Assembly (NCBI GenBank): GCA_016720705.1
Contig: JADKKB010000005.1
Location: 62,001-126,000 of the forward strand
Direction: 5' to 3'
Length of the DNA: 64,000 nucleotides
Origin: Chloracidobacterium sp.
GTDB lineage: Bacteria; Acidobacteriota; Blastocatellia; Pyrinomonadales; Pyrinomonadaceae
Position 1 is the stretch's first letter; each line of letters begins with the position of its first letter. Below, piece after piece: positions 1 to 8,547 of this stretch. The notes below the pieces were generated by a model. The model was not told the origin of the DNA and did no database searches. It saw only the letters and a list, made by a program, of their open reading frames with translations. The translations under genes were made by a program, and so were the position numbers.

Positions 1-1
1 A

Positions 2-919
2 GATGTCGCTTCACGGCTCGAATCGATGGCGATCAGCGAGGGCGACGGCGTCTATTGGAAACTCGAGACCAACACGCCATTCTATGGTTGGGGAACTGCC
101 GGGCGGATCGAGACTACGGCTCTGGTCACGCAGCTTTTGATCAAAGTGCGGAAAGACAAGCCGACAGAGCGAACGGCGGAACTGATCAGCAAGGGTACGA
201 TATTTCTGCTCAAAAATAAGGATCGGTACGGCGTGTGGTACTCGACGCAGACGACGATCAACGTGCTCGACGCGTTTTTGGCGGCGATCGGCGACGCGAA
301 AACAATTCAGGCACAACGACTCGAGATCACACTCAACGGCCAGCCGTTCAAAACCGTCGATGTCGCCGCCGATCGCATCGAACCCGTAATTTTTGATCTG
401 ACCGGCAAGCTCGACTCGGCAACAAACGCGATCGAGGTCCGCACGACCGCATCTGCCCCGATGATGACGCAGACGGTCGCGACGCACTATATCGAATGGA
501 AAGACGCGGATCTCTCAGCCCGTAGCGTTAACCAGTCAAGGGCGTTGAAACTCGACTACCAATGCGATAAACAGGCTCCGGCGATAATGCAGGAGGTGAA
601 TTGCACGGTCCGCGCGGAACGCGTCGGTTTTCAGGGTTACGGAATGCTGCTGGCCGAGATCGGGACCCCGCCGGGAGCGGACGTCAGCCGGGAGTCGCTG
701 GAAAAGGCCATCGCCGCCGACGGATCGATAAGCCGCTACGATGTGTTGCCCGACCGCATCGTGATCTATATGTGGTCGCGGGCCGGCGGAACGAACATCA
801 ACTTCAAGTTCAAGCCGCGTTATGGTGTGAATGCAAAAACTCCGGCATCAACGATCTATGATTACTATAACCCGGAGGCTCAGGCCGTGGCTCCGCCACT
901 CCGATTTACGGTGAAGTGA
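2..919 (+). CDS. Alpha-2-macroglobulin family protein, C-terminal part
   Basis: The reading frame is open from the window edge, so the gene is 5' truncated; about 305 residues are visible. The first third, with YGWGTAGRIETTALV and a later GVWYSTQTTINVLDAF, resembles the alpha/alpha-toroid thioester domain of alpha-2-macroglobulins. The rest is beta-rich, ends in PLRFTVK and fits the C-terminal receptor-binding-like domain. Bacterial members are periplasmic or surface protease traps, often paired with a PBP1C-type enzyme. The thioester CxEQ site and the signal peptide lie outside the window. Its 3' end overlaps the convergent MocA-like gene by 14 nt. The family is fairly sure; the target is unknown. 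Confidence 0.75.
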   Translation, partial: DVASRLESMAISEGDGVYWKLETNTPFYGWGTAGRIETTALVTQLLIKVRKDKPTERTAELISKGTIFLLKNKDRYGVWYSTQTTINVLDAFLAAIGDAKTIQAQRLEITLNGQPFKTVDVAADRIEPVIFDLTGKLDSATNAIEVRTTASAPMMTQTVATHYIEWKDADLSARSVNQSRALKLDYQCDKQAPAIMQEVNCTVRAERVGFQGYGMLLAEIGTPPGADVSRESLEKAIAADGSISRYDVLPDRIVIYMWSRAGGTNINFKFKPRYGVNAKTPASTIYDYYNPEAQAVAPPLRFTVK

Positions 920-1511
920 GCCGTAACACGTCGCCGGGCGTATCGATGTCGAACGCAGCTTCCTCGATCGTGACAGAGTGCACTTGGTCGGGGTGATTTC
1001 GGATGAGCAGGCGAGCACCTTTGTCGCCGCTAAGTTGCCGCAGTTCGCCAAACAGTTCGCGGGCGAAAAGGGCGGGGACGCCGGCAGTTTGATCGTATTT
1101 CGCGGCGGTGATCGGCGAGCGGTGGAGAGTAAAGCCGCGGACGAGCCGGTCGATGTGTTCGGCGGTGACGAATGGTTGATCGCAAAGCGCGATGACGACG
1201 CCGTCCAATTCCGGCTCGGTATTTATCAAACTTGTCAGTCCACACTTTATCGACGAACTCATTCCCGTCTGCCAATTTTCGTTGATTGCCGTGTGGATCT
1301 CGAGGCCCGCAAGTTCAGCGTTCGCCGCTTCGAAGTCGGCACCGAGCACGACGACAATGGACCAGCAAGAGGTCTTGGTGAGCATTTCGGCCGTGTGCCT
1401 GAGCAGCGTTGTGCCGTGAAACCGCAGAAGCTGTTTGGGCTGCCCAAGACGGCTCGACCCACCGGCGGCAAGCAACATCGCTCCGATCTTTAACTCGCTA
1501 TTGTCGATCAT
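906..1511 (-). CDS. MocA/MobA-like molybdopterin nucleotidyltransferase
   Basis: A 201-residue NTP transferase. The N-terminal LAAGGSSRLGQPKQLL is the nucleotide-binding loop of the MobA/MocA family, and CDQPFV provides the conserved metal-binding Asp region. The family attaches CMP (or GMP) to molybdopterin. The gene is last in the minus-strand molybdenum hydroxylase operon and overlaps the xdhC-like gene by 14 nt, so it most likely makes molybdopterin cytosine dinucleotide, the form used by this enzyme class. CTP preference is inferred from context, not from a diagnostic residue. Confidence 0.8.
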   Translation of the reverse strand: MIDNSELKIGAMLLAAGGSSRLGQPKQLLRFHGTTLLRHTAEMLTKTSCWSIVVVLGADFEAANAELAGLEIHTAINENWQTGMSSSIKCGLTSLINTEPELDGVVIALCDQPFVTAEHIDRLVRGFTLHRSPITAAKYDQTAGVPALFARELFGELRQLSGDKGARLLIRNHPDQVHSVTIEEAAFDIDTPGDVLRLTSP

Positions 1512-2403
1512 AGATCGAGCCCTTTCGGTCGCGCAGGTGACTGCCGCCTCTTTTTTTCAAAACACTCTGAATCTCGGCGGCGATCGAGAGTGCGATGGCC
1601 TCGGGCGTGTCGGCACCGATGTCGAGCCCGACCGGAGCGTATAGCCTCGCAAGCTGGTCTTGGGTAAAAATCTCGCCGGCGGCGGCGAGTTCCTCAAGTA
1701 ACTGTTCAGTTCGGCGTTTTGGGCCAAGGGTTCCGACGTAAAATGCGCTCGACCTAAGCAATGCCGGCAGTATCAAGCGGTCGCGGCTGTAATTGTGCGT
1801 CATTATTACGGCGGCCGTAAGTGCGTCAGCGGTTATGACGGGCGATCGGTCCGGCTGTTGCTCAACGAGTATTTGAGCCTTTGGGAATCTCTCGGCGGTC
1901 AAAAATGCGGGCCGGTGATCGTAAACCGTAACTTGCCAGCCCAGTTCCGCTGCGATCCGGACAAGCGGTATCGCGTCCGTTCCGGCACCGAAGAGCAAAA
2001 GAGCTATCGGCGGCAAGAGATCTTCGGAGGCGACGCGGCCTTGATACGCCGCCTTCATCGCGGCGATTATTTCACTGTCCTTGCCGATCAACTCGAGTTT
2101 GATCCGGACCACGCCGCGACAGCCCATATTGAGGCTGAAGACCGAGGCCTCGTTTTCGGTCGTGTCGTAGGTGAAGATCTCAGATTGGCCTGTTTCGAGG
2201 ACGAGTTTTGCACGCTCGAGGACGTCGGCCTCAAGGCAACCGCCCGAGACCGTGCCGGCTGTGCCGCCGTCGGGCAAAATGAGCATTCTCGCTCCCGGCA
2301 GACGGTACCCCGACCCGATTACCTCGATCACGGTCGCAAGTACGGCGCGCTGTCCCGATTCAAACGCGGCAACGCGGTCTAAAATATCGCGGATCTCTTT
2401 CAT
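1498..2403 (-). CDS. xdhC: XdhC/CoxI family molybdenum-enzyme maturation factor
   Basis: A 301-residue protein with the two XdhC parts. The N-terminal region has SGYRLPGARMLILPDG followed by the Cys-containing GTVSGGCLEADV. The C-terminal Rossmann-like part begins at LLLFGAGTDAIPLV. XdhC proteins bind molybdenum cofactor, assist its sulfuration and insert it into xanthine dehydrogenase-type enzymes. It abuts the upstream cytochrome gene with no gap and overlaps the MocA-like gene downstream, so the genes are very probably co-translated. The start is the only one consistent with the family N-terminus. Confidence 0.85.
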   Translation of the reverse strand: MKEIRDILDRVAAFESGQRAVLATVIEVIGSGYRLPGARMLILPDGGTAGTVSGGCLEADVLERAKLVLETGQSEIFTYDTTENEASVFSLNMGCRGVVRIKLELIGKDSEIIAAMKAAYQGRVASEDLLPPIALLLFGAGTDAIPLVRIAAELGWQVTVYDHRPAFLTAERFPKAQILVEQQPDRSPVITADALTAAVIMTHNYSRDRLILPALLRSSAFYVGTLGPKRRTEQLLEELAAAGEIFTQDQLARLYAPVGLDIGADTPEAIALSIAAEIQSVLKKRGGSHLRDRKGSIYDRQ

Positions 2404-3063
2404 TTATTCGGGACACGCAGCACCGGCGTCGATCCATTCATTCAACTTCTTTAAGAAATCAGCCTTACTGAGCGGAGGTGTCGAGCGGCCGTTGCCCGGA
2501 TCCCAGGACCAACCGACGAGCGGGTCGGTCTCAATGTGCTGTATCGACTCTTTGAGAGTTTTGCGATTTCCGTTACGGGCCGGATCTTTCAACTGTTGAC
2601 AGAGTCCGGCGGCGGTGATCCCCTGAAACACCATTTTTGTATCGGCGGGCGGCATATGCCAATTGGGGGCGCCCGGCGGCAGACCGTCCCCGTCCATATT
2701 CTCGGCCTGATGGCAGGTGGCGCACTCCATTCCGGCGACGCCCTTTCCGTCAGTCCCGCGCTTTACATCCTGATCGTGGATACGATGTTCGTCGCCCTGC
2801 GTCGGGCCATCACCCGCGGGATGGCAGTTAGAGCAGCGTGCGGAGAAAAAGACCTTGACCGCCTCGTTGAATGCCGCACGAGCCTTGATCGGATCATCGG
2901 CAGAGGCAGTATTTGTCTCAATGACAGTTGACGCCTCGACGCGCTCGATGCGTCCCGAGCGGCCCAGCGACGCATATGCGGTGACGGAAAATATCGCCGC
3001 TGCGATAATTGTGATCTTCAGGGTCTTTCTATCCACACTAAGCTCCGGAAATGGAATCTTCAC
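2404..3063 (-). CDS. Membrane-anchored diheme c-type cytochrome
   Basis: A 219-residue protein starting at GTG directly after the TAA of the Mo-subunit gene. An N-terminal hydrophobic segment (residues about 16-31) would act as signal or anchor. Two CxxCH heme sites are visible: CSNCH at residues 77-81 and CATCH at 114-118. Downstream Met-rich WHMPP is a candidate for axial ligands. It most likely takes electrons from the isoquinoline-oxidoreductase-type enzyme encoded upstream and passes them to the periplasmic respiratory chain. Electron-transfer partners are inferred from operon context. Confidence 0.8.
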   Translation of the reverse strand: MKIPFPELSVDRKTLKITIIAAAIFSVTAYASLGRSGRIERVEASTVIETNTASADDPIKARAAFNEAVKVFFSARCSNCHPAGDGPTQGDEHRIHDQDVKRGTDGKGVAGMECATCHQAENMDGDGLPPGAPNWHMPPADTKMVFQGITAAGLCQQLKDPARNGNRKTLKESIQHIETDPLVGWSWDPGNGRSTPPLSKADFLKKLNEWIDAGAACPE

Positions 3064-5244
3064 TTATGACTTTTTAAGCTCGTCCGGTTTGATCGGCAGA
3101 CTCCGGATACGCTTGCCGGTTGCGGCAAATATCGCGTTGACGACCGCCGGTGCGATCGGTGGAGTGCCCGGTTCACCCACGCCGCCGTGCGGTGCCGTAC
3201 TCGGAACAAGGTGGACGTCGACTTTTGGCATTTCGTTCATCCTGAGCGGCTTGTAGTTGTTGAAATTTGTTTGGACGACCCGTCCGTTCTTGATCGTGAT
3301 CTCGCCGTATAGAGCGGCCGAAAGTCCGTAAACGATCGAGCCTTCCATCTGGGCGGCAACGGTATCCGGATTGACGATCTGGCCGCAGTCGGCGGCACAG
3401 ATGACGCGATCGACCTTAACCTTGCCGTCAGAGCCGACGGTCACCTCAGCGACCTGAGCGACGTAGCTTCCAAAACTCTCAGCTACGGCGATGCCGCGGC
3501 CCGAACCAGCCGGCAACTTACTACCCCAGCCGGCTTTTTCAGCGGCGAGCTTTAAGACTCCGGCGTGACGCGAATTTGGTTCGAGTAACGACAGACGATA
3601 TTCGAGTGGGTCCTTGCCAGCCAAAGCGGCTAGTTCGTCCATAAAGCACTCGACCGAAAAGCCCGTGTGCGAACTACCGACGGAGCGCCAGAACCCGACC
3701 GGAACGCCGGTATCGACACGGATCCAGTCACATTGAAAATTCGGGATCTTGTAATCAAGATTGTGTGCTCCCTCGAACGACGAATCGTCGAGTTGATCGT
3801 CCTTAAGGTTAAACCCGAACGCCTTGCCGGCCCGGGCCATAATTGCGTCGGTCGCAAGTCGATGGTGCCAGAAAACAGGTTTCCCGGCCGCATCGATGCC
3901 GGCTGCCATTTTGTTGTAGACTGCCGGTCGATACACATCATTCTGCGTATCGTCCTCGCGGGTCCAGACCACTTTGACCGGCTTGCCGGCCGCCTTTGAA
4001 AGCAAGGTGGCGTCAATGACGTAGTCAACCTCGAAACGCCGGCCAAAGCCGCCCCCGAGCATTGTCGTGTTGACCTTGACCTTTTCGACCGGCAACCCGG
4101 CAGTCTTTGCGACAGTTCCTTGAACGATCATCTGGGCCTGTACCCCACCCCAAACCTCAGCCCCATCCGAACGAACATCAGCCGTAAAGTTCATCGGCTC
4201 CATCGTTGCGTGGGCAAGGAACGGAGCGTAGTAAACGGCGTCGATCGACTTTGCGGCCTTCGAACGTCCGGCGACGACATCGCCGACCTTTTTCGCCTCA
4301 AGTCCTTTCTTATTTGCCTCAGCATCGATAAACGATCTCATTATCGTATCGCTCGACACGGCCGACATCGGACCGTCATCCCACGTTACCTTGAGCGCGG
4401 TGCGTCCTTTTCGTGCCGCGACGAACGAATCGGCGATCACACCGACGCCGTAACCGAGCGGTACGACGTGCGTCACGCCCTTGACGGCCTTGGCGGCAGC
4501 GTCGTCAACCGTCTTGACGGTTCCGCCGATCACCGGCGAGCGGAGCACAGTCGCGTACAGCATTCCGGGCACCTTTACGTCGATGCCGAAAATCGCAGTT
4601 CCGTTGACCTTCGCCGGTGAATCAAGCCGCTTGACCGCCTTGCCGATGTACTTGAAGTCCTTCGGGTCTTTTAGTTTGGGTTTGTCGGATGGCGAGATCT
4701 TGGCGGCAGCCTCGAGCAGTTCACCGTAGGGAACGCTTCGTTTTGAGGCGGCGTGGATGACCTTGCCATTCTCAGCAGTGCAAGTGTCGGCGGCGACGCC
4801 CCACGACGCGGCGGCAGCCGCAACTAGCATCTCTCGGACCTGAGCAGCCGCTTTTCGGAGCGGTGCAAAAAATCCCTTTACGCTGGAACTGCCGCCCGTA
4901 CCCTGCATTCCCATCGCAGGATTGAAAAACGCCTTGTCGGCCGGGCCGTGCTCGAACGACACATTTGCCCAGTCAACTTCAAGTTCGTCGGCGACGATCA
5001 TCGGAAGGCTGGTCATCACGCCCTGTCCCATTTCGGACTGCCCGACGACCACGGTCACTTTGCCATCCTTTGCGATCTTGATAAATGCGTTCGGCTTAAA
5101 ATCAGCCGCGGGTGCGGCGGGCAAGCCAAATCGCTCCTCTGCCTTGGTTCGGTTCGGCATACTTATGCCGAAGACCAAGGCTCCGCCGGCTACGATGGTT
5201 GCCTTTAAGAATGAACGCCTATCGAGCTCTTGTTTGGTGGTCAT
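3064..5244 (-). CDS. iorB: Molybdopterin-binding hydroxylase large subunit, isoquinoline 1-oxidoreductase beta-like
   Basis: A 726-residue xanthine dehydrogenase-family catalytic subunit. It starts with a twin-arginine signal (DRRSFLKATIVAGG), indicating export of the folded enzyme. GGGFGRRF is a cofactor-binding loop, and GVGEPGTPPIAPAV near the C-terminus contains the Glu expected to act as catalytic base. Length and TAT signal match the IorB subclass rather than cytoplasmic xanthine dehydrogenases. Family members hydroxylate N-heterocycles or oxidise aldehydes; the substrate here cannot be read from sequence. It is 1 nt downstream of the 2Fe-2S gene and abuts the cytochrome gene, so the three form the enzyme complex. 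Confidence 0.88.
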   Translation of the reverse strand: MTTKQELDRRSFLKATIVAGGALVFGISMPNRTKAEERFGLPAAPAADFKPNAFIKIAKDGKVTVVVGQSEMGQGVMTSLPMIVADELEVDWANVSFEHGPADKAFFNPAMGMQGTGGSSSVKGFFAPLRKAAAQVREMLVAAAAASWGVAADTCTAENGKVIHAASKRSVPYGELLEAAAKISPSDKPKLKDPKDFKYIGKAVKRLDSPAKVNGTAIFGIDVKVPGMLYATVLRSPVIGGTVKTVDDAAAKAVKGVTHVVPLGYGVGVIADSFVAARKGRTALKVTWDDGPMSAVSSDTIMRSFIDAEANKKGLEAKKVGDVVAGRSKAAKSIDAVYYAPFLAHATMEPMNFTADVRSDGAEVWGGVQAQMIVQGTVAKTAGLPVEKVKVNTTMLGGGFGRRFEVDYVIDATLLSKAAGKPVKVVWTREDDTQNDVYRPAVYNKMAAGIDAAGKPVFWHHRLATDAIMARAGKAFGFNLKDDQLDDSSFEGAHNLDYKIPNFQCDWIRVDTGVPVGFWRSVGSSHTGFSVECFMDELAALAGKDPLEYRLSLLEPNSRHAGVLKLAAEKAGWGSKLPAGSGRGIAVAESFGSYVAQVAEVTVGSDGKVKVDRVICAADCGQIVNPDTVAAQMEGSIVYGLSAALYGEITIKNGRVVQTNFNNYKPLRMNEMPKVDVHLVPSTAPHGGVGEPGTPPIAPAVVNAIFAATGKRIRSLPIKPDELKKS

Positions 5245-5245
5245 C

Positions 5246-5704
5246 TTATTTACCTCCGTTGATCGCGGCTAGCTTGATAGCGGCACGGACACGATTATAA
5301 GTACCACAGCGGCAAATAATGCCGTTCATCGCCTGATCGATATCGGCGTCGGTGGGCTTAGGTGTTTTCTTGAGCATCGCCGCAGCGGCCATTATCTGGC
5401 CGGACTGACAGTAGCCGCATTGCGGTGCATCGGTCTCGATCCACGCTTTTTGCAGCGGATGGCTCGAGTCGGGCGACAACCCCTCGATCGTCGTAACTTC
5501 CTTACCGACAACCGAACTTATGGGTGTCACGCACGACCGTCTCGCCTCGCCATCGACGTGGATCGTGCACGAACCACACTGAGCGATGCCGCAGCCGAAC
5601 TTAGTGCCCGTCAATCCGAAATCGTCACGCAACACCCATAACATCGGAGTGCTCGGATCCAGATCGGTCTCATACACCTTCTTATTTACGGTGATCTTTG
5701 TCAT
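5246..5704 (-). CDS. iorA: 2Fe-2S subunit of molybdenum hydroxylase, isoquinoline 1-oxidoreductase alpha-like
   Basis: A 152-residue protein with both iron-sulfur domains of this class. The plant-ferredoxin-like N-terminal cluster is bound by C38, C43, C46 and C58 (CGIAQCGSCTIHV). The C-terminal helical cluster is bound by C96, C99, C131 and C133 (CGYCQSG and CRCG). It carries electrons from the Mo centre to the cytochrome. It has no signal peptide, so it is expected to be exported by hitch-hiking on the TAT signal of its partner. It is the first gene of the minus-strand operon. Confidence 0.9.
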   Translation of the reverse strand: MTKITVNKKVYETDLDPSTPMLWVLRDDFGLTGTKFGCGIAQCGSCTIHVDGEARRSCVTPISSVVGKEVTTIEGLSPDSSHPLQKAWIETDAPQCGYCQSGQIMAAAAMLKKTPKPTDADIDQAMNGIICRCGTYNRVRAAIKLAAINGGK

Positions 5705-5810
5705 AGAATTAGCCTCACATCGGTCTGTAAACTATCCGCATCTTATTCGAAATTTGAGATGAATAGAATTTTATCATTTTCGTGACGAAATTATTCAAAA
5801 TACCGCACTA

Positions 5811-8111
5811 TTATTCCGCTGAGTCGTCAATGACGATCTCAGAAAACTCGGCATTAAACTGGTCACGCGGTAGCGAATCGATCTCGCCACGCACCGGACG
5901 AGTGCCGACGTTTGAGCGGAAGTTGCCCGCGTCGTCATATAGCCGGCGATATTGGGCGGAGTTGCGGATGACGCCCTGGACGTAGCCTTTTGTTTCCTTA
6001 AAAGGGATCGCTTCGACAAATTCGTCCATCTCGGCGGGCAGTGTCGCTCGCCACTGAGGAACGCGGCCCGGGCCGGCATTGTAGGCGACGGCGACGTACT
6101 CGATCCGGCCAAATTTAACGAACTGATCCTTCATATACGCCGTCCCGAGCTGAATATTAAGCTGCGGTTGGTAGAGTGATGTTGCGGTCACCTGTGCGGT
6201 CTTTGAGACGTATTTCCGAGCCATCGTTTGAGCCGTAGGAACCAACAACTGCATCAGTCCAAACGCGTTTGCCGGCGATTTCGCATTCGGCGTGAAAACC
6301 GATTCCTGACGGATCAAGCCGGCGACCTGAAATGCGTCAAGGCCGCGTTCGCCCGCCCAGTATTTGATCTCGCTCCAATTGACCAGCGGATAGAATATCG
6401 CCCACTCTTCGCGGCCCATCTCCTCGGGGAACATCTGAGCGTAATCGGGATAACTTGCCCGCAGAGCAAGAAACGCTGCCGTATTATCGCCCTTAGATCG
6501 GAAATGACGAGCGAGGGCCATATTGATCCGTGGGCTATTTCCGGCGGACTTTTTGGCCTCTTGGAGCTCGTCAAATGCCCAGTCAAAAATCCCTACCGAA
6601 CTAAGCTCATCGCTCTTGTCGGCCAGTGCGACGGCCTTCGCTGCGGCGGTTTCCCCGGCAACGGTGACTGTCTTAAGATTCGCAACAGCACGAGCTATCA
6701 ACTCATTTGGAGCGACAGTCGTGCGGCAGTTGCCTTGCGCCTTCATCGATGACAATCGGCCGAGTGCCAGATAGCCGTACCAATTTGCCGAGTAACGATA
6801 GCTTACGCCATCATAGAGCGAGCACGCCTCGGCTAACTTCCCAAGGCGTTCCGAGTCGCGTGCGGCCCAATATCCGGCCTTGCCGCGATTGGTCGTATCC
6901 TTGTCAGCGTAGCGTGCCAGGTGGTCGATGAACATCTGCGAAGATATGGCGAAATTGCCGCTCTCGTGCTGAAACCATCCCGCCTCAAATTGTGCGGTGG
7001 CAACCTCGATGGCATTTGGAAATGCAGCGACCGCAGTGTTGAAATAATAGCCCTCGTCGGTCCGATTTCGAGCGTCGCGGGCAGCCAATCCGGCATCGAT
7101 CAACGTTTTTGCGACAAGCGTTCCCGACGGATAATTCTGCTTCATCGCATCGACAGTCGATCTGAGCTGCGGCCACATCTTTGCCTTGGCATAGCCGAGA
7201 GCAAGTTGGCGATAGGCATCCTCACGCTCCTTTGCCGTGAGAGCGATCGCGGCGAATACGCTCTGCGCGTCCGCCATTTTCCCCGTTTGAGCGATCGCTT
7301 CGATACGACGCACCGCCATCTTTGTTGAATAAGCGCCTGGATAACGTGTGGCGAGATCGGCAAATGCCGACACCGCATCGGGGAACGACTTGGTCGACAT
7401 CAGGCGTTCTGTCCGTGAGGTCAACTCATCGGCATCAACGGGCGTCAATGGTTGAGACAATGCGGTTAGCTTGGCCTCTGCCTCTTTTGCGGCGGCCGAA
7501 CCCGCAGCGTAGAAATATGTCCGGCGGTAATATTTCACCGCTTCGGCCGGCGAACTTTGTGCTTCATACGCCTTTGCGGTCAGGAGCAGAGCGTCTGCGT
7601 CATCCTTTTCGCTCAATTGGATCAGGAACGGCGGCACTTCGACAGCACGACCCGCGGCGATCGCGGATGCCGCCCAGAGCAGTCTGGCGTCCCGAATGCG
7701 GATCGAATCCGGAAAATCCTTGATCAACTGAGCCAGAACGGACATCGCCTCGGTATGGCTGCCTGCGTTCTGAAGCGATCTACCGCGTAGCCAAAGAGCC
7801 TGGTCGGCGATCTTGGTTTTCTTCCTGAAAACATCCGAATCGAGCAGCGTGGCAGCTCCGGCAAAATCATTTGCTTCAAATCTGATCCGCGCTCGAAGGA
7901 ATCTCGCAAGTGCACCCGTCCGCTTGCCGGCAAAGCGAGACTCGATGTCCGCTACAACACCCTCGGGCGGAAGCTTGCCGCTGCTTGCCATTTGCCGCAA
8001 GTTTGCCAGAGCCTGCTCCTCGGTCTGCTGGGCCGAGCACGCTGAAACAAAGAGCGTGAAAATAAAAAATATTGAAAGTAGGATAACGGGGAATGACTTG
8101 TGATTCTGCAT
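5811..8111 (-). CDS. slt: Soluble-type lytic murein transglycosylase (Slt70-like) lipoprotein
   Basis: A 766-residue protein when started at the ATG at 8111, which places a lipoprotein signal (MQNHKSFPVILL ... FVSAC) at the N-terminus; the open frame extends 45 codons further but without signal-peptide logic. A long alpha-helical, TPR-like superhelix of about 550 residues precedes the SLT catalytic domain. There, LIRQESVFTPNAKSPA contains the catalytic Glu, and AFGLMQLLVPTA and VAVAYNAGPGRV are the standard family motifs. It cleaves peptidoglycan with formation of 1,6-anhydromuramic ends, probably tethered to the outer membrane. It is transcribed away from the VWFA array. Confidence 0.88.
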   Translation of the reverse strand: MQNHKSFPVILLSIFFIFTLFVSACSAQQTEEQALANLRQMASSGKLPPEGVVADIESRFAGKRTGALARFLRARIRFEANDFAGAATLLDSDVFRKKTKIADQALWLRGRSLQNAGSHTEAMSVLAQLIKDFPDSIRIRDARLLWAASAIAAGRAVEVPPFLIQLSEKDDADALLLTAKAYEAQSSPAEAVKYYRRTYFYAAGSAAAKEAEAKLTALSQPLTPVDADELTSRTERLMSTKSFPDAVSAFADLATRYPGAYSTKMAVRRIEAIAQTGKMADAQSVFAAIALTAKEREDAYRQLALGYAKAKMWPQLRSTVDAMKQNYPSGTLVAKTLIDAGLAARDARNRTDEGYYFNTAVAAFPNAIEVATAQFEAGWFQHESGNFAISSQMFIDHLARYADKDTTNRGKAGYWAARDSERLGKLAEACSLYDGVSYRYSANWYGYLALGRLSSMKAQGNCRTTVAPNELIARAVANLKTVTVAGETAAAKAVALADKSDELSSVGIFDWAFDELQEAKKSAGNSPRINMALARHFRSKGDNTAAFLALRASYPDYAQMFPEEMGREEWAIFYPLVNWSEIKYWAGERGLDAFQVAGLIRQESVFTPNAKSPANAFGLMQLLVPTAQTMARKYVSKTAQVTATSLYQPQLNIQLGTAYMKDQFVKFGRIEYVAVAYNAGPGRVPQWRATLPAEMDEFVEAIPFKETKGYVQGVIRNSAQYRRLYDDAGNFRSNVGTRPVRGEIDSLPRDQFNAEFSEIVIDDSAE

Positions 8112-8258
8112 TTTAATAACGTGGTCTCCAAAGAGGTATATGAAAAAGCGGAAAGCGGCGGTGGCCAATGGCGGCAAAAAAACTTTCCAAACACGAAATT
8201 CTATTATACGATATTGCACAAATCTACGGTGTTTGGCTCTCCTCAAGGACTGATCAAT

Positions 8259-8479
8259 ATGAAAATTTGCGTATTTTTACTCGCTGCGACCTTCTTTGGC
8301 ACCGTGGATATTTTTGCTCAAACCGCTGTATCCACCGCAACGCCCGATACAGATGATGTAGTATTTGGGACGCGATATGCCCGCCGACAAACATTATGCA
8401 GATCGTCGTGACCGAAAACTCGGCTGGGAATAATGGCTGTTCAGCATCGCAGTTCATTCAATTTGAAGTTGTGGAATAG
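8259..8479 (+). pseudogene. Remnant of a third VWFA-related gene (internal deletion and frameshift)
   Basis: The first codons from ATG 8259 give a signal peptide (MKICVFLLAATFFGTVDIFA) and then PDTDDVV, matching the starts of the two VWFA-related genes downstream (SDDVVRIS, DGDVVKIS). About 60 nt later a different frame reads IMQIVVTENSAGNN and ends ASQFIQFEVVE-stop at 8479. That matches the C-termini of the same two proteins (AIQFLQFDIVE, ATQYIQFEVEL). The middle, roughly 2 kb in the intact paralogs, is missing and the two ends are out of frame. It is therefore read as a decayed first member of the array. Confidence 0.75.
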
Positions 8480-8547
8480 AAGGTAATAAATGATCTAAAG
8501 CTAACATTGATAATTTTTAGCCAGTCCGGTTCCCAAGGAGGCAAATT

